Positions 46,301 through 55,341 of a stretch of 64,000 nt of DNA are shown here, piece after piece. The position numbers and the translations under genes are program-made. Position 1 is the stretch's first letter, and every line of letters starts with the position of its first letter. This DNA is from Flavobacterium sp. KMS (GTDB taxonomy: Bacteria > Bacteroidota > Bacteroidia > Flavobacteriales > Flavobacteriaceae). The stretch lies in the NCBI RefSeq assembly GCF_000813005.1, contig NZ_JSYP01000021.1:1-64000 (forward strand). Direction: 5' to 3'. A model generated the notes under the pieces. It saw only the letters and a program-made list of their open reading frames with translations. It was not told where the DNA came from and did no database searches.

Positions 46301-47206
46301 ATGAAAATTCTCTTAACAGGCGCAACAGGTTATATAGGCAAGCGAATCTTACCATTATTAATAAAGGAAGGTCATGAAGTTATTTGTTGTGTAAGAGATA
46401 AAAACAAATTTTATTATCCTGATAAATTTGAAAAAAATATAAAAGTTATTGAAGTTGATTTTCTAAATCCCGAAAGCCTAATAAATATTCCTAATGATAT
46501 CGATGCAGCATACTATTTAATTCATTCTATGTCTGGTACAGCCACCAATTATAATGAATTAGAAAGTATTTCAGCAAATTATTTTATAGATAAAATAAAT
46601 AAGACAAATGCGAGGCAGATAATATATTTAAGCGGTATTGTAAATGATAAGTCTTTATCTAAACATCTATCTTCAAGAAAAGCAGTTGAGGATATTTTAA
46701 AAACAGCAACAATCCCCACAACGACTTTAAGAGCGGGAATTATTGTAGGATCAGGAAGCGCCTCATTTGAAATAATACGTGATTTGGTAAGCAAGTTACC
46801 TGTCATGATTACTCCGAAATGGCTTAATACCAAATGCCAGCCAATAGCTATCACTGATGTTTTAGAATTTTTGAAAAAATCATTATTAAATACCAAAACA
46901 TATAATCAGAGTTTTGATATCGGAGGCCCGGATATATTAACTTATAAAGAGATGTTATTGCAATTTGCAAAGGCAAAAAATCTCACAAGATATATTTATA
47001 CCATTCCGGTAATGACTCCAAAATTATCATCTTACTGGCTATATTTTGTAACTTCGACCTCCTATAAATTGGCATCTGCTCTGGTTAGTAGTATGAAAGT
47101 GGAAGTCGTTTGCAATGATAATAGAATTAATGCACTATTAGAAGTGTATCCAATTACTTACGTGCAGGCATTAGAAAGTGCTTTAATGAAAATTAATGAA
47201 GAATGA
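46301..47206 (+). CDS. NAD(P)-binding epimerase/dehydratase-like protein (NmrA/SDR type)
   Basis: This 301-residue Rossmann-fold protein starts MKILLTGATGYIGKR (dinucleotide-binding Gly motif) and has 'AYYLIHSMSGT' and 'YLSGIVND' in the active-site region. It lacks the YxxxK catalytic motif of classical sugar epimerases at a clear position and resembles atypical SDRs. It is separated from the polysaccharide genes by about 200 bases and followed by a strong terminator. A role in sugar-nucleotide synthesis is possible but not shown. Confidence 0.8.
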   Translation: MKILLTGATGYIGKRILPLLIKEGHEVICCVRDKNKFYYPDKFEKNIKVIEVDFLNPESLINIPNDIDAAYYLIHSMSGTATNYNELESISANYFIDKINKTNARQIIYLSGIVNDKSLSKHLSSRKAVEDILKTATIPTTTLRAGIIVGSGSASFEIIRDLVSKLPVMITPKWLNTKCQPIAITDVLEFLKKSLLNTKTYNQSFDIGGPDILTYKEMLLQFAKAKNLTRYIYTIPVMTPKLSSYWLYFVTSTSYKLASALVSSMKVEVVCNDNRINALLEVYPITYVQALESALMKINEE

Positions 47207-47289
47207 ATTGTTATGGGGTGATAGGAATTTTAAAAGTACTGTTTTTACAATTGAAAAAAATATAAATAGAGAGGGATGTAATTTAAAAC

Positions 47290-47322
47290 AAAACCAGGAT
47301 CTAAATTACAGATCCTGGTTTT
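47290..47322. terminator. Bidirectional terminator
   Basis: Perfect 13-base arms (47290-47302 and 47310-47322) around a 7-base loop, with A and T runs at the ends. It separates the plus-strand epimerase-like gene from the convergent DUF3570 gene. Confidence 0.85.
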
Positions 47323-47329
47323 TATTTAA

Positions 47330-48514
47330 TTATTTATACTTAATGTTTATACTAATAATATCAGATGTCATGTTAGTAGTTCTGGTATAATGACCATACC
47401 TAATCTCCAATGTATTCCAATGTTTAAGACCGAAAATTCCATTAGGAGGCGTGTATTTCATCCCCATCCCAAAGAAACTACTATCGAACTTTGATAAATC
47501 ATAGTTGCTGGTGTAGTATTCATCTGCAGCTGTATGTTCGCCATAAGGTTTAAAATACTTCGTTCCTGTTTGGGTATAATATCTGTAAAATGGACTTAAT
47601 GAAAATGCTTGAGTTAATTTTACAGGAACTTCAATATCGGCCGTATGTGCTTTTAAACTCCAATCGTCTGAATAGTATCTATAATAAGCTCTTATAATAA
47701 TGTTGTCTCCTAAAAAATAACTAGCTCTAATTCCCAAAGGAATCTTTAATCTGGTATCTGGCATTTTTTCCTGATGTACAGAACCATCAGTGAAATACAC
47801 TCGATGAAACGGCAGACTTAAATACCCATTTTGGCTAATTACATCGCCTACTAGCATTACTTGCAATCTTTGGTTTATAATCTGAGCGTAACTTAAAGTT
47901 CCTGCAAAAGTGTTTCGATTCGCAGTATCATAACCCTCACTACCGGGAACACGAAGTTCGATTGGCGCAATTAGTTTTAATTGATCAATAAAAGTTTGGA
48001 ATTTGGCTGTAAATTCTCCATTTCTATCTTTGGTTTTTTGAGAGAAACTTATATTTCCTCCAAAAGATTGATAATCAAATTCCGTTGAAGACGAAACTCC
48101 AATACCAATAGTTCTTCCTTTTGCTTCATTTTCTCTAAGATAAGATAAAGAAGGATAAAAGCGGTTGTCTGATGATGAGGCCGATGAATTAGCGCTTAAA
48201 TCAATCATATCTGAAGAGGCAGAAGTATAATGATCAATACCTGCTTCGATATCAAAAGTATGTTTGATTCCTGTTTCTCCGTATTTTACCAGTTTAACAT
48301 CGATGGTATTGGCAATATCTGTAAGATGTTGATCGCCAATTCCTCCGGTAACAGCTGAGTTATCTCCGTTTTGGTTATAATAACTAGAAACTAAATTTAC
48401 TTCTTCAACTTTTAGTTTCTTGCTTTTATAACTGGTAGAATCTGTAGGAATGTTTTGTGCTCTTAATTGAAATAGTCCCAATAAGGCAAATCCTGTAATA
48501 AAAATTCTTTTCAT
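47330..48514 (-). CDS. DUF3570 outer-membrane beta-barrel-like protein
   Basis: The 394-residue protein has a signal peptide (about 1-19, ending RAQ). The remainder has alternating amphipathic strands ('LKVEEVNLVSSYYNQNGDNSAVTGG', 'HTFDIEAGIDHYTSASSD', 'YYRYYSDDWSL') and a terminal aromatic/Lys strand. It matches DUF3570, a family predicted to form an outer-membrane barrel. It is the last gene of a four-gene set with thioredoxin, ApbE and DUF4266, an association I recall as recurrent; the joint role is thought to be linked to redox or respiration but is not established. Confidence 0.88.
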   Translation of the reverse strand: MKRIFITGFALLGLFQLRAQNIPTDSTSYKSKKLKVEEVNLVSSYYNQNGDNSAVTGGIGDQHLTDIANTIDVKLVKYGETGIKHTFDIEAGIDHYTSASSDMIDLSANSSASSSDNRFYPSLSYLRENEAKGRTIGIGVSSSTEFDYQSFGGNISFSQKTKDRNGEFTAKFQTFIDQLKLIAPIELRVPGSEGYDTANRNTFAGTLSYAQIINQRLQVMLVGDVISQNGYLSLPFHRVYFTDGSVHQEKMPDTRLKIPLGIRASYFLGDNIIIRAYYRYYSDDWSLKAHTADIEVPVKLTQAFSLSPFYRYYTQTGTKYFKPYGEHTAADEYYTSNYDLSKFDSSFFGMGMKYTPPNGIFGLKHWNTLEIRYGHYTRTTNMTSDIISINIKYK

Positions 48515-48532
48515 TTGTTGATAGTATGAAAA

Positions 48533-48766
48533 TTAGTTACAACCGCAGCCACCGCCGCTTTTTCCAGCATTTGCTCCGGAAGCTCCTTCACGGTAGGATT
48601 GAAAACTGAGTTCTGTCTTTTCGATTTTTCTATTAGAAAGTACCATTTCAGAATCGTTTATTTTTCCTTTTTGGTATTCTTTTACCGAAGTACAAGAGGT
48701 GAGTAGAATGCCTGTAAAAGCAATGCTACATAATAGTACGAGCGCTTTTTGTTTTGGCTTTTTCAT
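48533..48766 (-). CDS. DUF4266 small lipoprotein
   Basis: The 77-residue lipoprotein has a lipobox LTSC (Cys25), then 'SVKEYQKGKINDSEMVLSNRK' and a Gly-rich end GKSGGGCGCN with a CxC pair. This is the DUF4266 layout. The CxC tail could bind metal or flavin-linked redox partners, which is speculation. The start overlaps the ApbE stop by four bases and the DUF3570 gene follows after 18 bases. Confidence 0.88.
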   Translation of the reverse strand: MKKPKQKALVLLCSIAFTGILLTSCTSVKEYQKGKINDSEMVLSNRKIEKTELSFQSYREGASGANAGKSGGGCGCN

Positions 48767-49713
48767 TTCAGGTTGATGTTTTTTGAAGTGTAAATTTTAT
48801 TGTTGTCGTCGATGATAATACAATATAAATCGGGGATTTGATCTATTAAAAATAAACCTGCTTTAATCCCCATAACAGCAATTGGAGTTGCCATTGCATC
48901 TGCAAACTCGGCATTTGCAGCAATAATAGTGACACTTTTTATTCCAGTTACTGGTAATCCTGTTTTTGGGTCTATGGTATGCGAATATTTTTTACCGTTA
49001 ATGGTTACGAACTTTTCATAGTTACCAGAAGTTGCTATTGCTTTATTAGAAATCTCCATATACGAAAATGCCGCAGTAGGAGAGTCGGGATTGGCAACTC
49101 CAATGGTCCATTTTTTGCCATTAGGTTGTAATCCCCATGCCGAGAGATCTCCGCTTGCATTAATGATTCCGCTTTGAATATTATGTTTTAAAAGCACTTG
49201 CTTGGCCATTTCAGCTGCATAGCCTTTTCCGATTCCACCAAAACCAATTCGCATTCCTTTTTTCTTTAAAAAGACAGTTGTATTTTTTTTGTCTAGAATA
49301 ATATTTCTGTAATCTATAAGATGCACCATTTTTAATGCCGTGTCAGCATCTGGCAGTTTAGTCATTGATTTATCAAAATTCCAAAGACTTTTGTCGATAC
49401 TTCCATAAGAAATATCAAATGCTCCTTGTGTAATTCTCGAAATACCAAGGCTTCTTTCAATTAGGTTAAAAACTTCCAGATCTACTTTTACAGGTTGAAT
49501 TCCAGCATTATCATTAATCAGATTAGTTTGACTATCATTTTTATAAGTAGTCAAAAGTTTTTCAATCCGTTTGATTTCATCAATCGCCAGATTAATATTC
49601 TCGTTTCCAATCTTCTCATTTTCTGCAACAACAGTAATAGTAAAGTTGTTTCCCATGAGTTTTAGGGATTGTGAATATTTTTGATTTTTCAGGATGTTAT
49701 TTTTTACTATCAC
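48763..49713 (-). CDS. apbE: FAD:protein FMN transferase
   Basis: This 316-residue protein has the ApbE fold motifs 'FNLIERSLGISRITQGAFDIS', GFGGIGKGYAAE, 'INASGDLSAWG', and 'HTIDPKTGLPVTGIKSVTI...ADAMATPIAVMG'. ApbE enzymes attach FMN from FAD to Thr residues of partner proteins in the periplasm, with Mg2+. No clear signal peptide is present at this start, so the localisation is uncertain. It overlaps the thioredoxin gene by 17 bases. No obvious flavinylation substrate is encoded nearby. Confidence 0.93.
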   Translation of the reverse strand: MIVKNNILKNQKYSQSLKLMGNNFTITVVAENEKIGNENINLAIDEIKRIEKLLTTYKNDSQTNLINDNAGIQPVKVDLEVFNLIERSLGISRITQGAFDISYGSIDKSLWNFDKSMTKLPDADTALKMVHLIDYRNIILDKKNTTVFLKKKGMRIGFGGIGKGYAAEMAKQVLLKHNIQSGIINASGDLSAWGLQPNGKKWTIGVANPDSPTAAFSYMEISNKAIATSGNYEKFVTINGKKYSHTIDPKTGLPVTGIKSVTIIAANAEFADAMATPIAVMGIKAGLFLIDQIPDLYCIIIDDNNKIYTSKNINLK

Positions 49714-50131
49714 AGATCGCTTTTATTTCGGCTGTCCACTCTTCGGGAGTCATTTCTGGTTTTCCATGCCAGGTTTTAATTACTTTGCCATCTGCATTCA
49801 GAAGAAGTGTTAAAGGGAAACTTCCTTCTTTGTTGTATATTTCGGCTAAATCCTCGTTTCGTTTTACTTGCTCTGGAGTTCCAATGTTTTTCTTCTTGCG
49901 GGGAAAATCAGCATTAACTAATACTAAATTTTCATTTGCCATGTCTGCGAATGACTGATTTTCCAAATAGTCTCTACGCGTTACAATACAAGGCCCGCAC
50001 CAGTCTGAACCTGAGAAGTTCAATAAGATTAATTCGTGCTTTTCCTTTGCAATTTTTTTTGCATTATTAAAGTCGGATTCCCAATTTATAGGAAGTACTG
50101 TCAATAAAAGGAACATTGTAATTAGTTTCAT
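49697..50131 (-). CDS. Periplasmic thioredoxin-family protein
   Basis: The 144-residue protein has a signal peptide (about 1-18), a thioredoxin fold and active site WCGPC in 'LLNFSGSDWCGPCIVTRRDYLE'. A Pro preceding strand 'SFPLTLLLNADGK' provides the cis-Pro. It should act as a periplasmic disulphide reductase or oxidase. It is the first gene of the ApbE-DUF4266-DUF3570 set and may keep Cys residues of the DUF4266 tail reduced; this link is inference. Confidence 0.9.
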   Translation of the reverse strand: MKLITMFLLLTVLPINWESDFNNAKKIAKEKHELILLNFSGSDWCGPCIVTRRDYLENQSFADMANENLVLVNADFPRKKKNIGTPEQVKRNEDLAEIYNKEGSFPLTLLLNADGKVIKTWHGKPEMTPEEWTAEIKAICDSKK

Positions 50132-50215
50132 TTTGCAGTTTTGTTTTTAGGTATTTAGGAAATAACGAATTGGGACTTTGTTTATTTTTTAGATTCGCTT
50201 AAGATTAGATTAAAT

Positions 50216-52723
50216 TTAGGCAATATCTTGTTTGCTTCTTTTATATAGTTTTACAATTTCGTACCAAGCCACTGACACAAATCCTGTAGCAATTGCTATT
50301 ACTAATTGATTGGTATTTAAAAAATCAAATTCAAAGAATAAGGTTAACGGTTTTATATAAAGGATTAACCCTAAAAGAATGATTGTAATTAAAATAATAA
50401 GTGGTACCATTGGATTTTTATATCTAATTGTTGTCAAGATTGAATAATAAAACGAGCGGTTAATTAAAGTAAGGAATATATTAGCAACTATTAGAACAGT
50501 AAAAACCATAGTTCTGGTTAATGCTTCATTATAATTATTAAAAGTACAATATTGATAAATAGATAGTGTTCCGATTGTAATAATTATTCCTTGCAAAAAG
50601 CTTGTAGATAATTCTTTCCAATTAAAAAAAGTTGTTGTAAAAGGTTTGGGTTTTTGAGACATTGTATTTTTTTCCATAGGTTCATTTTCATAAATTATGG
50701 AACATGTAGGGCCCATTATCAATTCAAGAAAAATGATATGTATTGGCGAAAAAATATTTGGATAGACCCACCCTAAAGCCAGGGGGATAAAGACTATTAA
50801 TATTATAGGTATATGTATTGAAATTATGTATTGAATTGCTTTTTTTAAATTGGCATATATTTTTCGACCTACAGCCACAGCTTCTACCATTTTTGAAAGA
50901 TCATCTTCTAGTAAAATTAGTGACGCGGCCTGCTTTGCAATTTCTGTACCTTTTTTACCCATCGCTATACCAATATGTGCGGCTTTTAGTGCAGGACCAT
51001 CATTTACCCCATCTCCGGTCATAGCTACAATTTGGTTATTTTGTTTTAAAGCATTTATTATTTTTAGTTTAGCTTCTGGAAACATTCTCGTAAAAATGTT
51101 TATTTTCATTACATTGGTTTGTAATTCATTATCATTCATTTTCATCAATTCATCTCCAGAAATACTTTTATCACAATCTTTAAACCCTATTTGTTTTGCG
51201 ATTGCTTGTGTGGTTGGAGTATTATCACCTGTTATTATCTTTACCGAAATTCCTGCGTTATAAAAATTTTCCAATACTTTTTGGATGTTTTTCTTTGGAG
51301 GGTCATAAAAGGCTACAATTCCTAAAAACTTAAATGGAAAATCTTGCTGATTAAGAGGGAAAGTATTTCCTGTAAAAGTTGATAAAGCTACTCCAAGGAC
51401 TCTATATCCATCTGCAGATAAGGTATTTATAGCGTCATGAGTTTGTTTTTTTTCAATCTCTGAGAGCATAGCCACTTTCAAAATGGCCTCGGGTGCTCCT
51501 TTAGCAGCTATAATGCGTTTACCATCAATGGCTTCAAATATATGAGTCATCATAGGAGGTTTACCACCAAGTGGGTATTCATGAATGAGTTTATAATTTG
51601 AACGATCGTCTTTCTGGCAGGTCTCTTTATATGCCTTATGCAATGCAATTTCCATTGGGTCAAAAGGAATTGGTTCACTTGCCCACATAGCAGCAGTTAG
51701 TAATTCTTTTTCTTCTTCTGTATCAATATTTTCTAAGGTTATTATTTTTTGGCTTGACATTAAAAATAATTTAGCAAGCGTCATTTTATTCTCCGTAATC
51801 GTACCTGTTTTATCGACACAAATTATTGTTGCGCTACCTAATGTTTCAACAGTTTTCATTTGTTTTACAACAACCCCCATTTTCATTAATCTCCAAGCTC
51901 CTAAAGCCATAAAAGTTGTAAAAGCTACAGGGATTTCTTCAGGTAATATACTCATAGCCAGAGTTAATGATTGTAGCAGGCTATTTATTATATTTTGTGA
52001 ATACAAGTAATTTATTATCCAAACTATAGCAAAAACAATTGTCCCGACTATAACCATTTTTTTTACAAAGTCACTTATTTGTATTTCCAAAGGGGTTTTC
52101 TCTTCTTTAATATGCTCTAAGCTAGTGCCTATTTTACCTAATTTTGTTTGATTCCCTATGGCAGTTACTGTTGCGATTGCCAAGCCTGTAGCTACAGTAG
52201 TTCCTAAATAAATATGGTTATCTTCTTTTGTCTTATCCTTAAATACAGATAATGATTCTCCAGTGAGGATAGATTCATTTACAGAAAAATCATTTGAATG
52301 TACTATAATGCCATCTGCTGCAACTGAAGTACCTTCTTCAACAATCAAACTATCTCCTACAACTATTTCTTCACTTTTTATTTCTTCTTCTTTTCCATTA
52401 CGAATCACTTTACACTTTGGTTGTGCAAAATCTTTAAGCTTTTCTAATGCGTTTTTGCTTCTTGAGTATTGAAATAATGATATCGATACTTGAAAAATGA
52501 TTGCTGCTACCAGAAAAAAGCCATCATTTGTTTTACCGCTTATAAAATAAATAAGTGCTGCAATTAGAAGTAAAATTATCATTGGTTCTTTTGCAATCCG
52601 TTTAATTGTACTTAACAAAGTATTCTCTTTTTTGTAATCTAGCTTATTTAGGCCATACTTTTCCCTGGAAAGAATTACTTCTTTATCTGTTAATCCATTT
52701 ATATTAAAATTATTTACAGGCAT
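50216..52723 (-). CDS. P-type cation-translocating ATPase
   Basis: This 835-residue protein has the P2-type layout: a cation ATPase N-domain, eight to ten membrane helices, the actuator motif LTGES, PEEIP in helix 4 (where Ca2+ pumps often have PEGLP), phosphorylated Asp304 in CVDKTGTIT, nucleotide-binding 'KGAPEAIL', a DPPKK motif and 'MTGDGVNDGPALKAA'. N-terminal CxxC metal sites are absent, so it is not a soft-metal pump. The ion could be Ca2+, Mg2+ or H+. It lies upstream of no operon partner on the same strand but next to the VIT-family transporter, suggesting a cation homeostasis locus. Confidence 0.92.
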   Translation of the reverse strand: MPVNNFNINGLTDKEVILSREKYGLNKLDYKKENTLLSTIKRIAKEPMIILLLIAALIYFISGKTNDGFFLVAAIIFQVSISLFQYSRSKNALEKLKDFAQPKCKVIRNGKEEEIKSEEIVVGDSLIVEEGTSVAADGIIVHSNDFSVNESILTGESLSVFKDKTKEDNHIYLGTTVATGLAIATVTAIGNQTKLGKIGTSLEHIKEEKTPLEIQISDFVKKMVIVGTIVFAIVWIINYLYSQNIINSLLQSLTLAMSILPEEIPVAFTTFMALGAWRLMKMGVVVKQMKTVETLGSATIICVDKTGTITENKMTLAKLFLMSSQKIITLENIDTEEEKELLTAAMWASEPIPFDPMEIALHKAYKETCQKDDRSNYKLIHEYPLGGKPPMMTHIFEAIDGKRIIAAKGAPEAILKVAMLSEIEKKQTHDAINTLSADGYRVLGVALSTFTGNTFPLNQQDFPFKFLGIVAFYDPPKKNIQKVLENFYNAGISVKIITGDNTPTTQAIAKQIGFKDCDKSISGDELMKMNDNELQTNVMKINIFTRMFPEAKLKIINALKQNNQIVAMTGDGVNDGPALKAAHIGIAMGKKGTEIAKQAASLILLEDDLSKMVEAVAVGRKIYANLKKAIQYIISIHIPIILIVFIPLALGWVYPNIFSPIHIIFLELIMGPTCSIIYENEPMEKNTMSQKPKPFTTTFFNWKELSTSFLQGIIITIGTLSIYQYCTFNNYNEALTRTMVFTVLIVANIFLTLINRSFYYSILTTIRYKNPMVPLIILITIILLGLILYIKPLTLFFEFDFLNTNQLVIAIATGFVSVAWYEIVKLYKRSKQDIA

Positions 52724-52811
52724 ATTTGAATTGCTTTTAGGGATGGTTTATTTATTATTTGCTTCGTTAGTACATTATATTTTGAAGTTAGATATACGTA
52801 TCATTTAATTT

Positions 52812-53501
52812 TTAAGTAGTTTGAACTCCAAACAGATACCCTACTAAAGCAGACATCCCCATTGCAATGGTTCCCCAAATGCAAATTCGTGCAACGGCTT
52901 TTAAAGTATGTGATCCACCCGCTTTAGCAGCTAATACGCCTGAGAAAGCTAAAAAGAGTATTGAAAAAGCATATTGATAAAATACCATTTCTTTTATCGG
53001 CGCAAAAATGGCAACCAGAAGAGGTAATAAGCCTCCAATAATAAAAGATACTGCCGATGCAAAAGCAGCAATTAATGGATTAGCTTGTGTGATTTTATTT
53101 ATTCCTAGTTCATCGCGCGCATGGGTTTCAAGCGCATTATGGGCTGTCAATTCGATAGCAACCTGTCTGGCTAATTTTTTATCTAATCCTCTTTGAATAT
53201 AAATATCCGTTAATTCTTCCAGTTCTTCTTCAGGCTGGGTTTCAAGGGCTGTTTTTTCTTTTTTTAAATCAGCTGTTTCTACATCAGATTGGGAACTAAC
53301 CGATACATACTCGCCGGCAGCCATAGAGAGAGCACCAGCAACTAAACCTGCAATTGCAGCAAGGAAAATAGGCTCTCTGGTTGTACTCGCCGCCGCAACA
53401 CCAATTGCCAAGCTAGTTGTGGATAAAATACCATCATTGGCACCAAGTACAGCTGCTCTAAGCCAGCCACTTCTGTTAATATGATGATTTTCAACATGCA
53501 T
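52812..53501 (-). CDS. VIT1/CCC1-family divalent cation transporter
   Basis: This 229-residue membrane protein has five helices. It contains 'SGWLRAAVLGANDGILSTTSLAIGVA' and 'ALSMAAGEYVSVSSQSD', the family signatures, and a cytoplasmic Glu-rich loop (about 80-130), the metal-binding domain region of VIT1 proteins. Members export or sequester Fe2+ or Mn2+. The next gene on the same strand, 53513-53911, lies 11 bases upstream and is probably co-transcribed. Confidence 0.92.
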   Translation of the reverse strand: MHVENHHINRSGWLRAAVLGANDGILSTTSLAIGVAAASTTREPIFLAAIAGLVAGALSMAAGEYVSVSSQSDVETADLKKEKTALETQPEEELEELTDIYIQRGLDKKLARQVAIELTAHNALETHARDELGINKITQANPLIAAFASAVSFIIGGLLPLLVAIFAPIKEMVFYQYAFSILFLAFSGVLAAKAGGSHTLKAVARICIWGTIAMGMSALVGYLFGVQTT

Positions 53502-53512
53502 AGTTCTAGTTT

Positions 53513-53911
53513 TTATTTTTGTTTAATCCAGTCTGGATCTTTAGTGGTTTTTTCAAAACCTCCAAAATTAGTCTTCAATAACTGTCTTATTTGTAATGCT
53601 GTTTTATTTCGGGTAGCGCTTTTCCATTCATTAAAATCATAAATATGAATTTGTTGGGCATAAGGATTAGTTGTAAATGCTATTCGGGATATTAAGAATT
53701 TATATTGTTTTATTTGCTGAGAAACATGACGATTAGGCACTACAATGAGTATTGTTTCCCAATCTAGATAATTCTTAGGAATATCCTGACGGTCTTTTAA
53801 CCCTAAAAATTCAAGAAAAGCTATTATTTTTTGGTCATTAAGTTTGCGTATGTTTAAATCTACTATTTTTAAAAGGCTATGAAGCTTTGCTTCATCTAGG
53901 ATAAGACTCAT
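53513..53911 (-). CDS. Conserved-looking hypothetical protein
   Basis: This 132-residue soluble protein has no recognised family. It is mixed helix and strand, with 'WETILIVVPNRHVSQQIKQYKFLISRIAF' in the middle and no signal peptide or Cys. It is tightly linked upstream of the VIT-type transporter gene (11-base gap), so it may be a partner or regulator of it. Confidence 0.6.
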   Translation of the reverse strand: MSLILDEAKLHSLLKIVDLNIRKLNDQKIIAFLEFLGLKDRQDIPKNYLDWETILIVVPNRHVSQQIKQYKFLISRIAFTTNPYAQQIHIYDFNEWKSATRNKTALQIRQLLKTNFGGFEKTTKDPDWIKQK

Positions 53912-54128
53912 GATATAATATACTATTTTTTATATAAAATTACATTAACCAAGTATAATATAATGGTTTTGGGAGGTTAGAATGATTCTAAATTTTATAG
54001 TTTTGTTTTTGTGTTTAAATAGTTGGTTATAAAACGGTTAAATTGATTTTATCAGCAATAATCACAGTGGGGATTTATGAAGCCGCTGTGGATTATAACT
54101 GATTTCTGCAAACACATTGATGTTATTA

Positions 54129-54566
54129 CTACCTAATTTCAGAGTGTCTAATTTCACCGCCAGTAGTACCTGTTTGTTGGGCAAAGTATAAAACTACAAG
54201 ACAGTATGCAATTATAGCATACCCAATGTAATTTGCATATGATTTCTTTTTCCAATTGCTCCATAAAGCTAGTATTGAGGTTATACCTAATATATAAGAT
54301 AATAGGGCAAAAACTTCCGCTTTTTCTTCATGTTCGTGAATTAAACTTTTAGAAATTCCGTCAATTTGTTTTACTAGATCCTCAGCTCCTTCGCCTGTGG
54401 CTATAGCTGCAAATGCTGCTATTGCACCCAGAATAAAAATACAATAAGCGGCTCTTTTTACAATTTCTGATTTTACAAAAAATCCACCAATGAGAACCAA
54501 TAAGGCTACGATTGGTATAATAATTGGCAAGTGATTTAATACTAAATGATAATGCGCTCCGTTCAT
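54129..54566 (-). CDS. DUF2231-like four-helix membrane protein
   Basis: The 145-residue protein has four helices (about 8-27, 36-54, 82-100, 110-130). It begins with NGAHYHLVLNHLPI, with His residues at the membrane face, and has 'ATGEGAEDLVKQI...SLIHEHEEKAE' between helices 2 and 3, a His/Glu-rich loop suited to metal or haem binding. It resembles DUF2231-type proteins found with copper and efflux genes. It lies next to the remnant of a metal efflux operon. Confidence 0.75.
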   Translation of the reverse strand: MNGAHYHLVLNHLPIIIPIVALLVLIGGFFVKSEIVKRAAYCIFILGAIAAFAAIATGEGAEDLVKQIDGISKSLIHEHEEKAEVFALLSYILGITSILALWSNWKKKSYANYIGYAIIAYCLVVLYFAQQTGTTGGEIRHSEIR

Positions 54567-54592
54567 AATGTTTTGTTTTAAGTTATTAAATT

Positions 54593-54868
54593 TTATTTAT
54601 TTTTCATCAATAGGGTATAAGCTCCATTGGTAATCAATTTTTTGTTTTTAAGTTTTTCAGGGTTTAGAATCTCCAAATAGCCATTTTCTTTGGCTCTAAA
54701 TGAAAGAGCTATTGTAATAATTTGCACCTGATTATTGGTTATATCTGGAACAGCATCAACAATGGGTAGGTTAGTGGCTTCGTATGAGCCATAGCCAATT
54801 AGGGCAATTATAATAAGACCTACGATGAGTTTATTCCTCACGGAAAACTCAATTATTTTAGTAAGCAT
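54593..54868 (-). pseudogene. Scar of a heavy-metal RND efflux operon: CzcA start joined to adaptor end
   Basis: The first half (residues 1-55) is the conserved start of a CzcA/CusA-type RND pump: a membrane helix followed by DAVPDITNNQVQIITIALSF. The second half (about 58-91), ENGYLEILNPEKLKNKKLITNGAYTLLM in pattern, is like the C-terminus of the periplasmic adaptor (CzcB/CusB type). A large in-frame deletion fused the two genes and removed the rest of both. The 91-residue product cannot transport metals. Confidence 0.7.
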
Positions 54869-54960
54869 AAGTTTGTTTTATTAATCGTCGTTATAAAAAA
54901 TAAGGAATACCAAAGACACACGCCATTAGACGTGAAAGTTTTTAAGCCAATAAAAAACGA

Positions 54961-55341
54961 TTAACAGTTTCTGGGTGGCTGCCAGATAGACGAAAGTGAA
55001 ATAGAAGAATAGGAAAAAGAATATGTATATAAAATTTCTTTTTTATACTTAAAATTGACTTTTTGTATTGTTTTATATTCTTGTATTAGTGGATAAAAGA
55101 CAACAGAGGATATATTAGTATGTGATTTAAAAGGTAATTTCATATCCTTATCATAATCAGCATCAAATACATGTTGCGCCTGGTAATGAATACGTAAAAA
55201 GTTCAAAATAGTCAAATTACTATTTTGCTGTTTGTGTTCCATATAATGTTCTACCAAGAGAGGTAGCTTTATTAATTCACCTAATTGAGTAATTGAGAGT
55301 AGGTAAACAGATAAAAATAATATGGATAAATATTTTTTCAC
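54961..55341 (-). CDS. Small exported protein typically found upstream of czc-type efflux genes
   Basis: This 126-residue protein has an N-terminal signal or membrane helix. It contains 'LPLLVEHYMEHKQQNSNLT' and DADYDKDMKLPFK, a pattern I recall in small proteins that precede heavy-metal RND operons in Flavobacteriia. The C-terminus ends WQPPRNC. It probably belongs to the mostly deleted efflux operon downstream. Function unknown. Confidence 0.65.
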   Translation of the reverse strand: MKKYLSILFLSVYLLSITQLGELIKLPLLVEHYMEHKQQNSNLTILNFLRIHYQAQHVFDADYDKDMKLPFKSHTNISSVVFYPLIQEYKTIQKVNFKYKKEILYTYSFSYSSISLSSIWQPPRNC

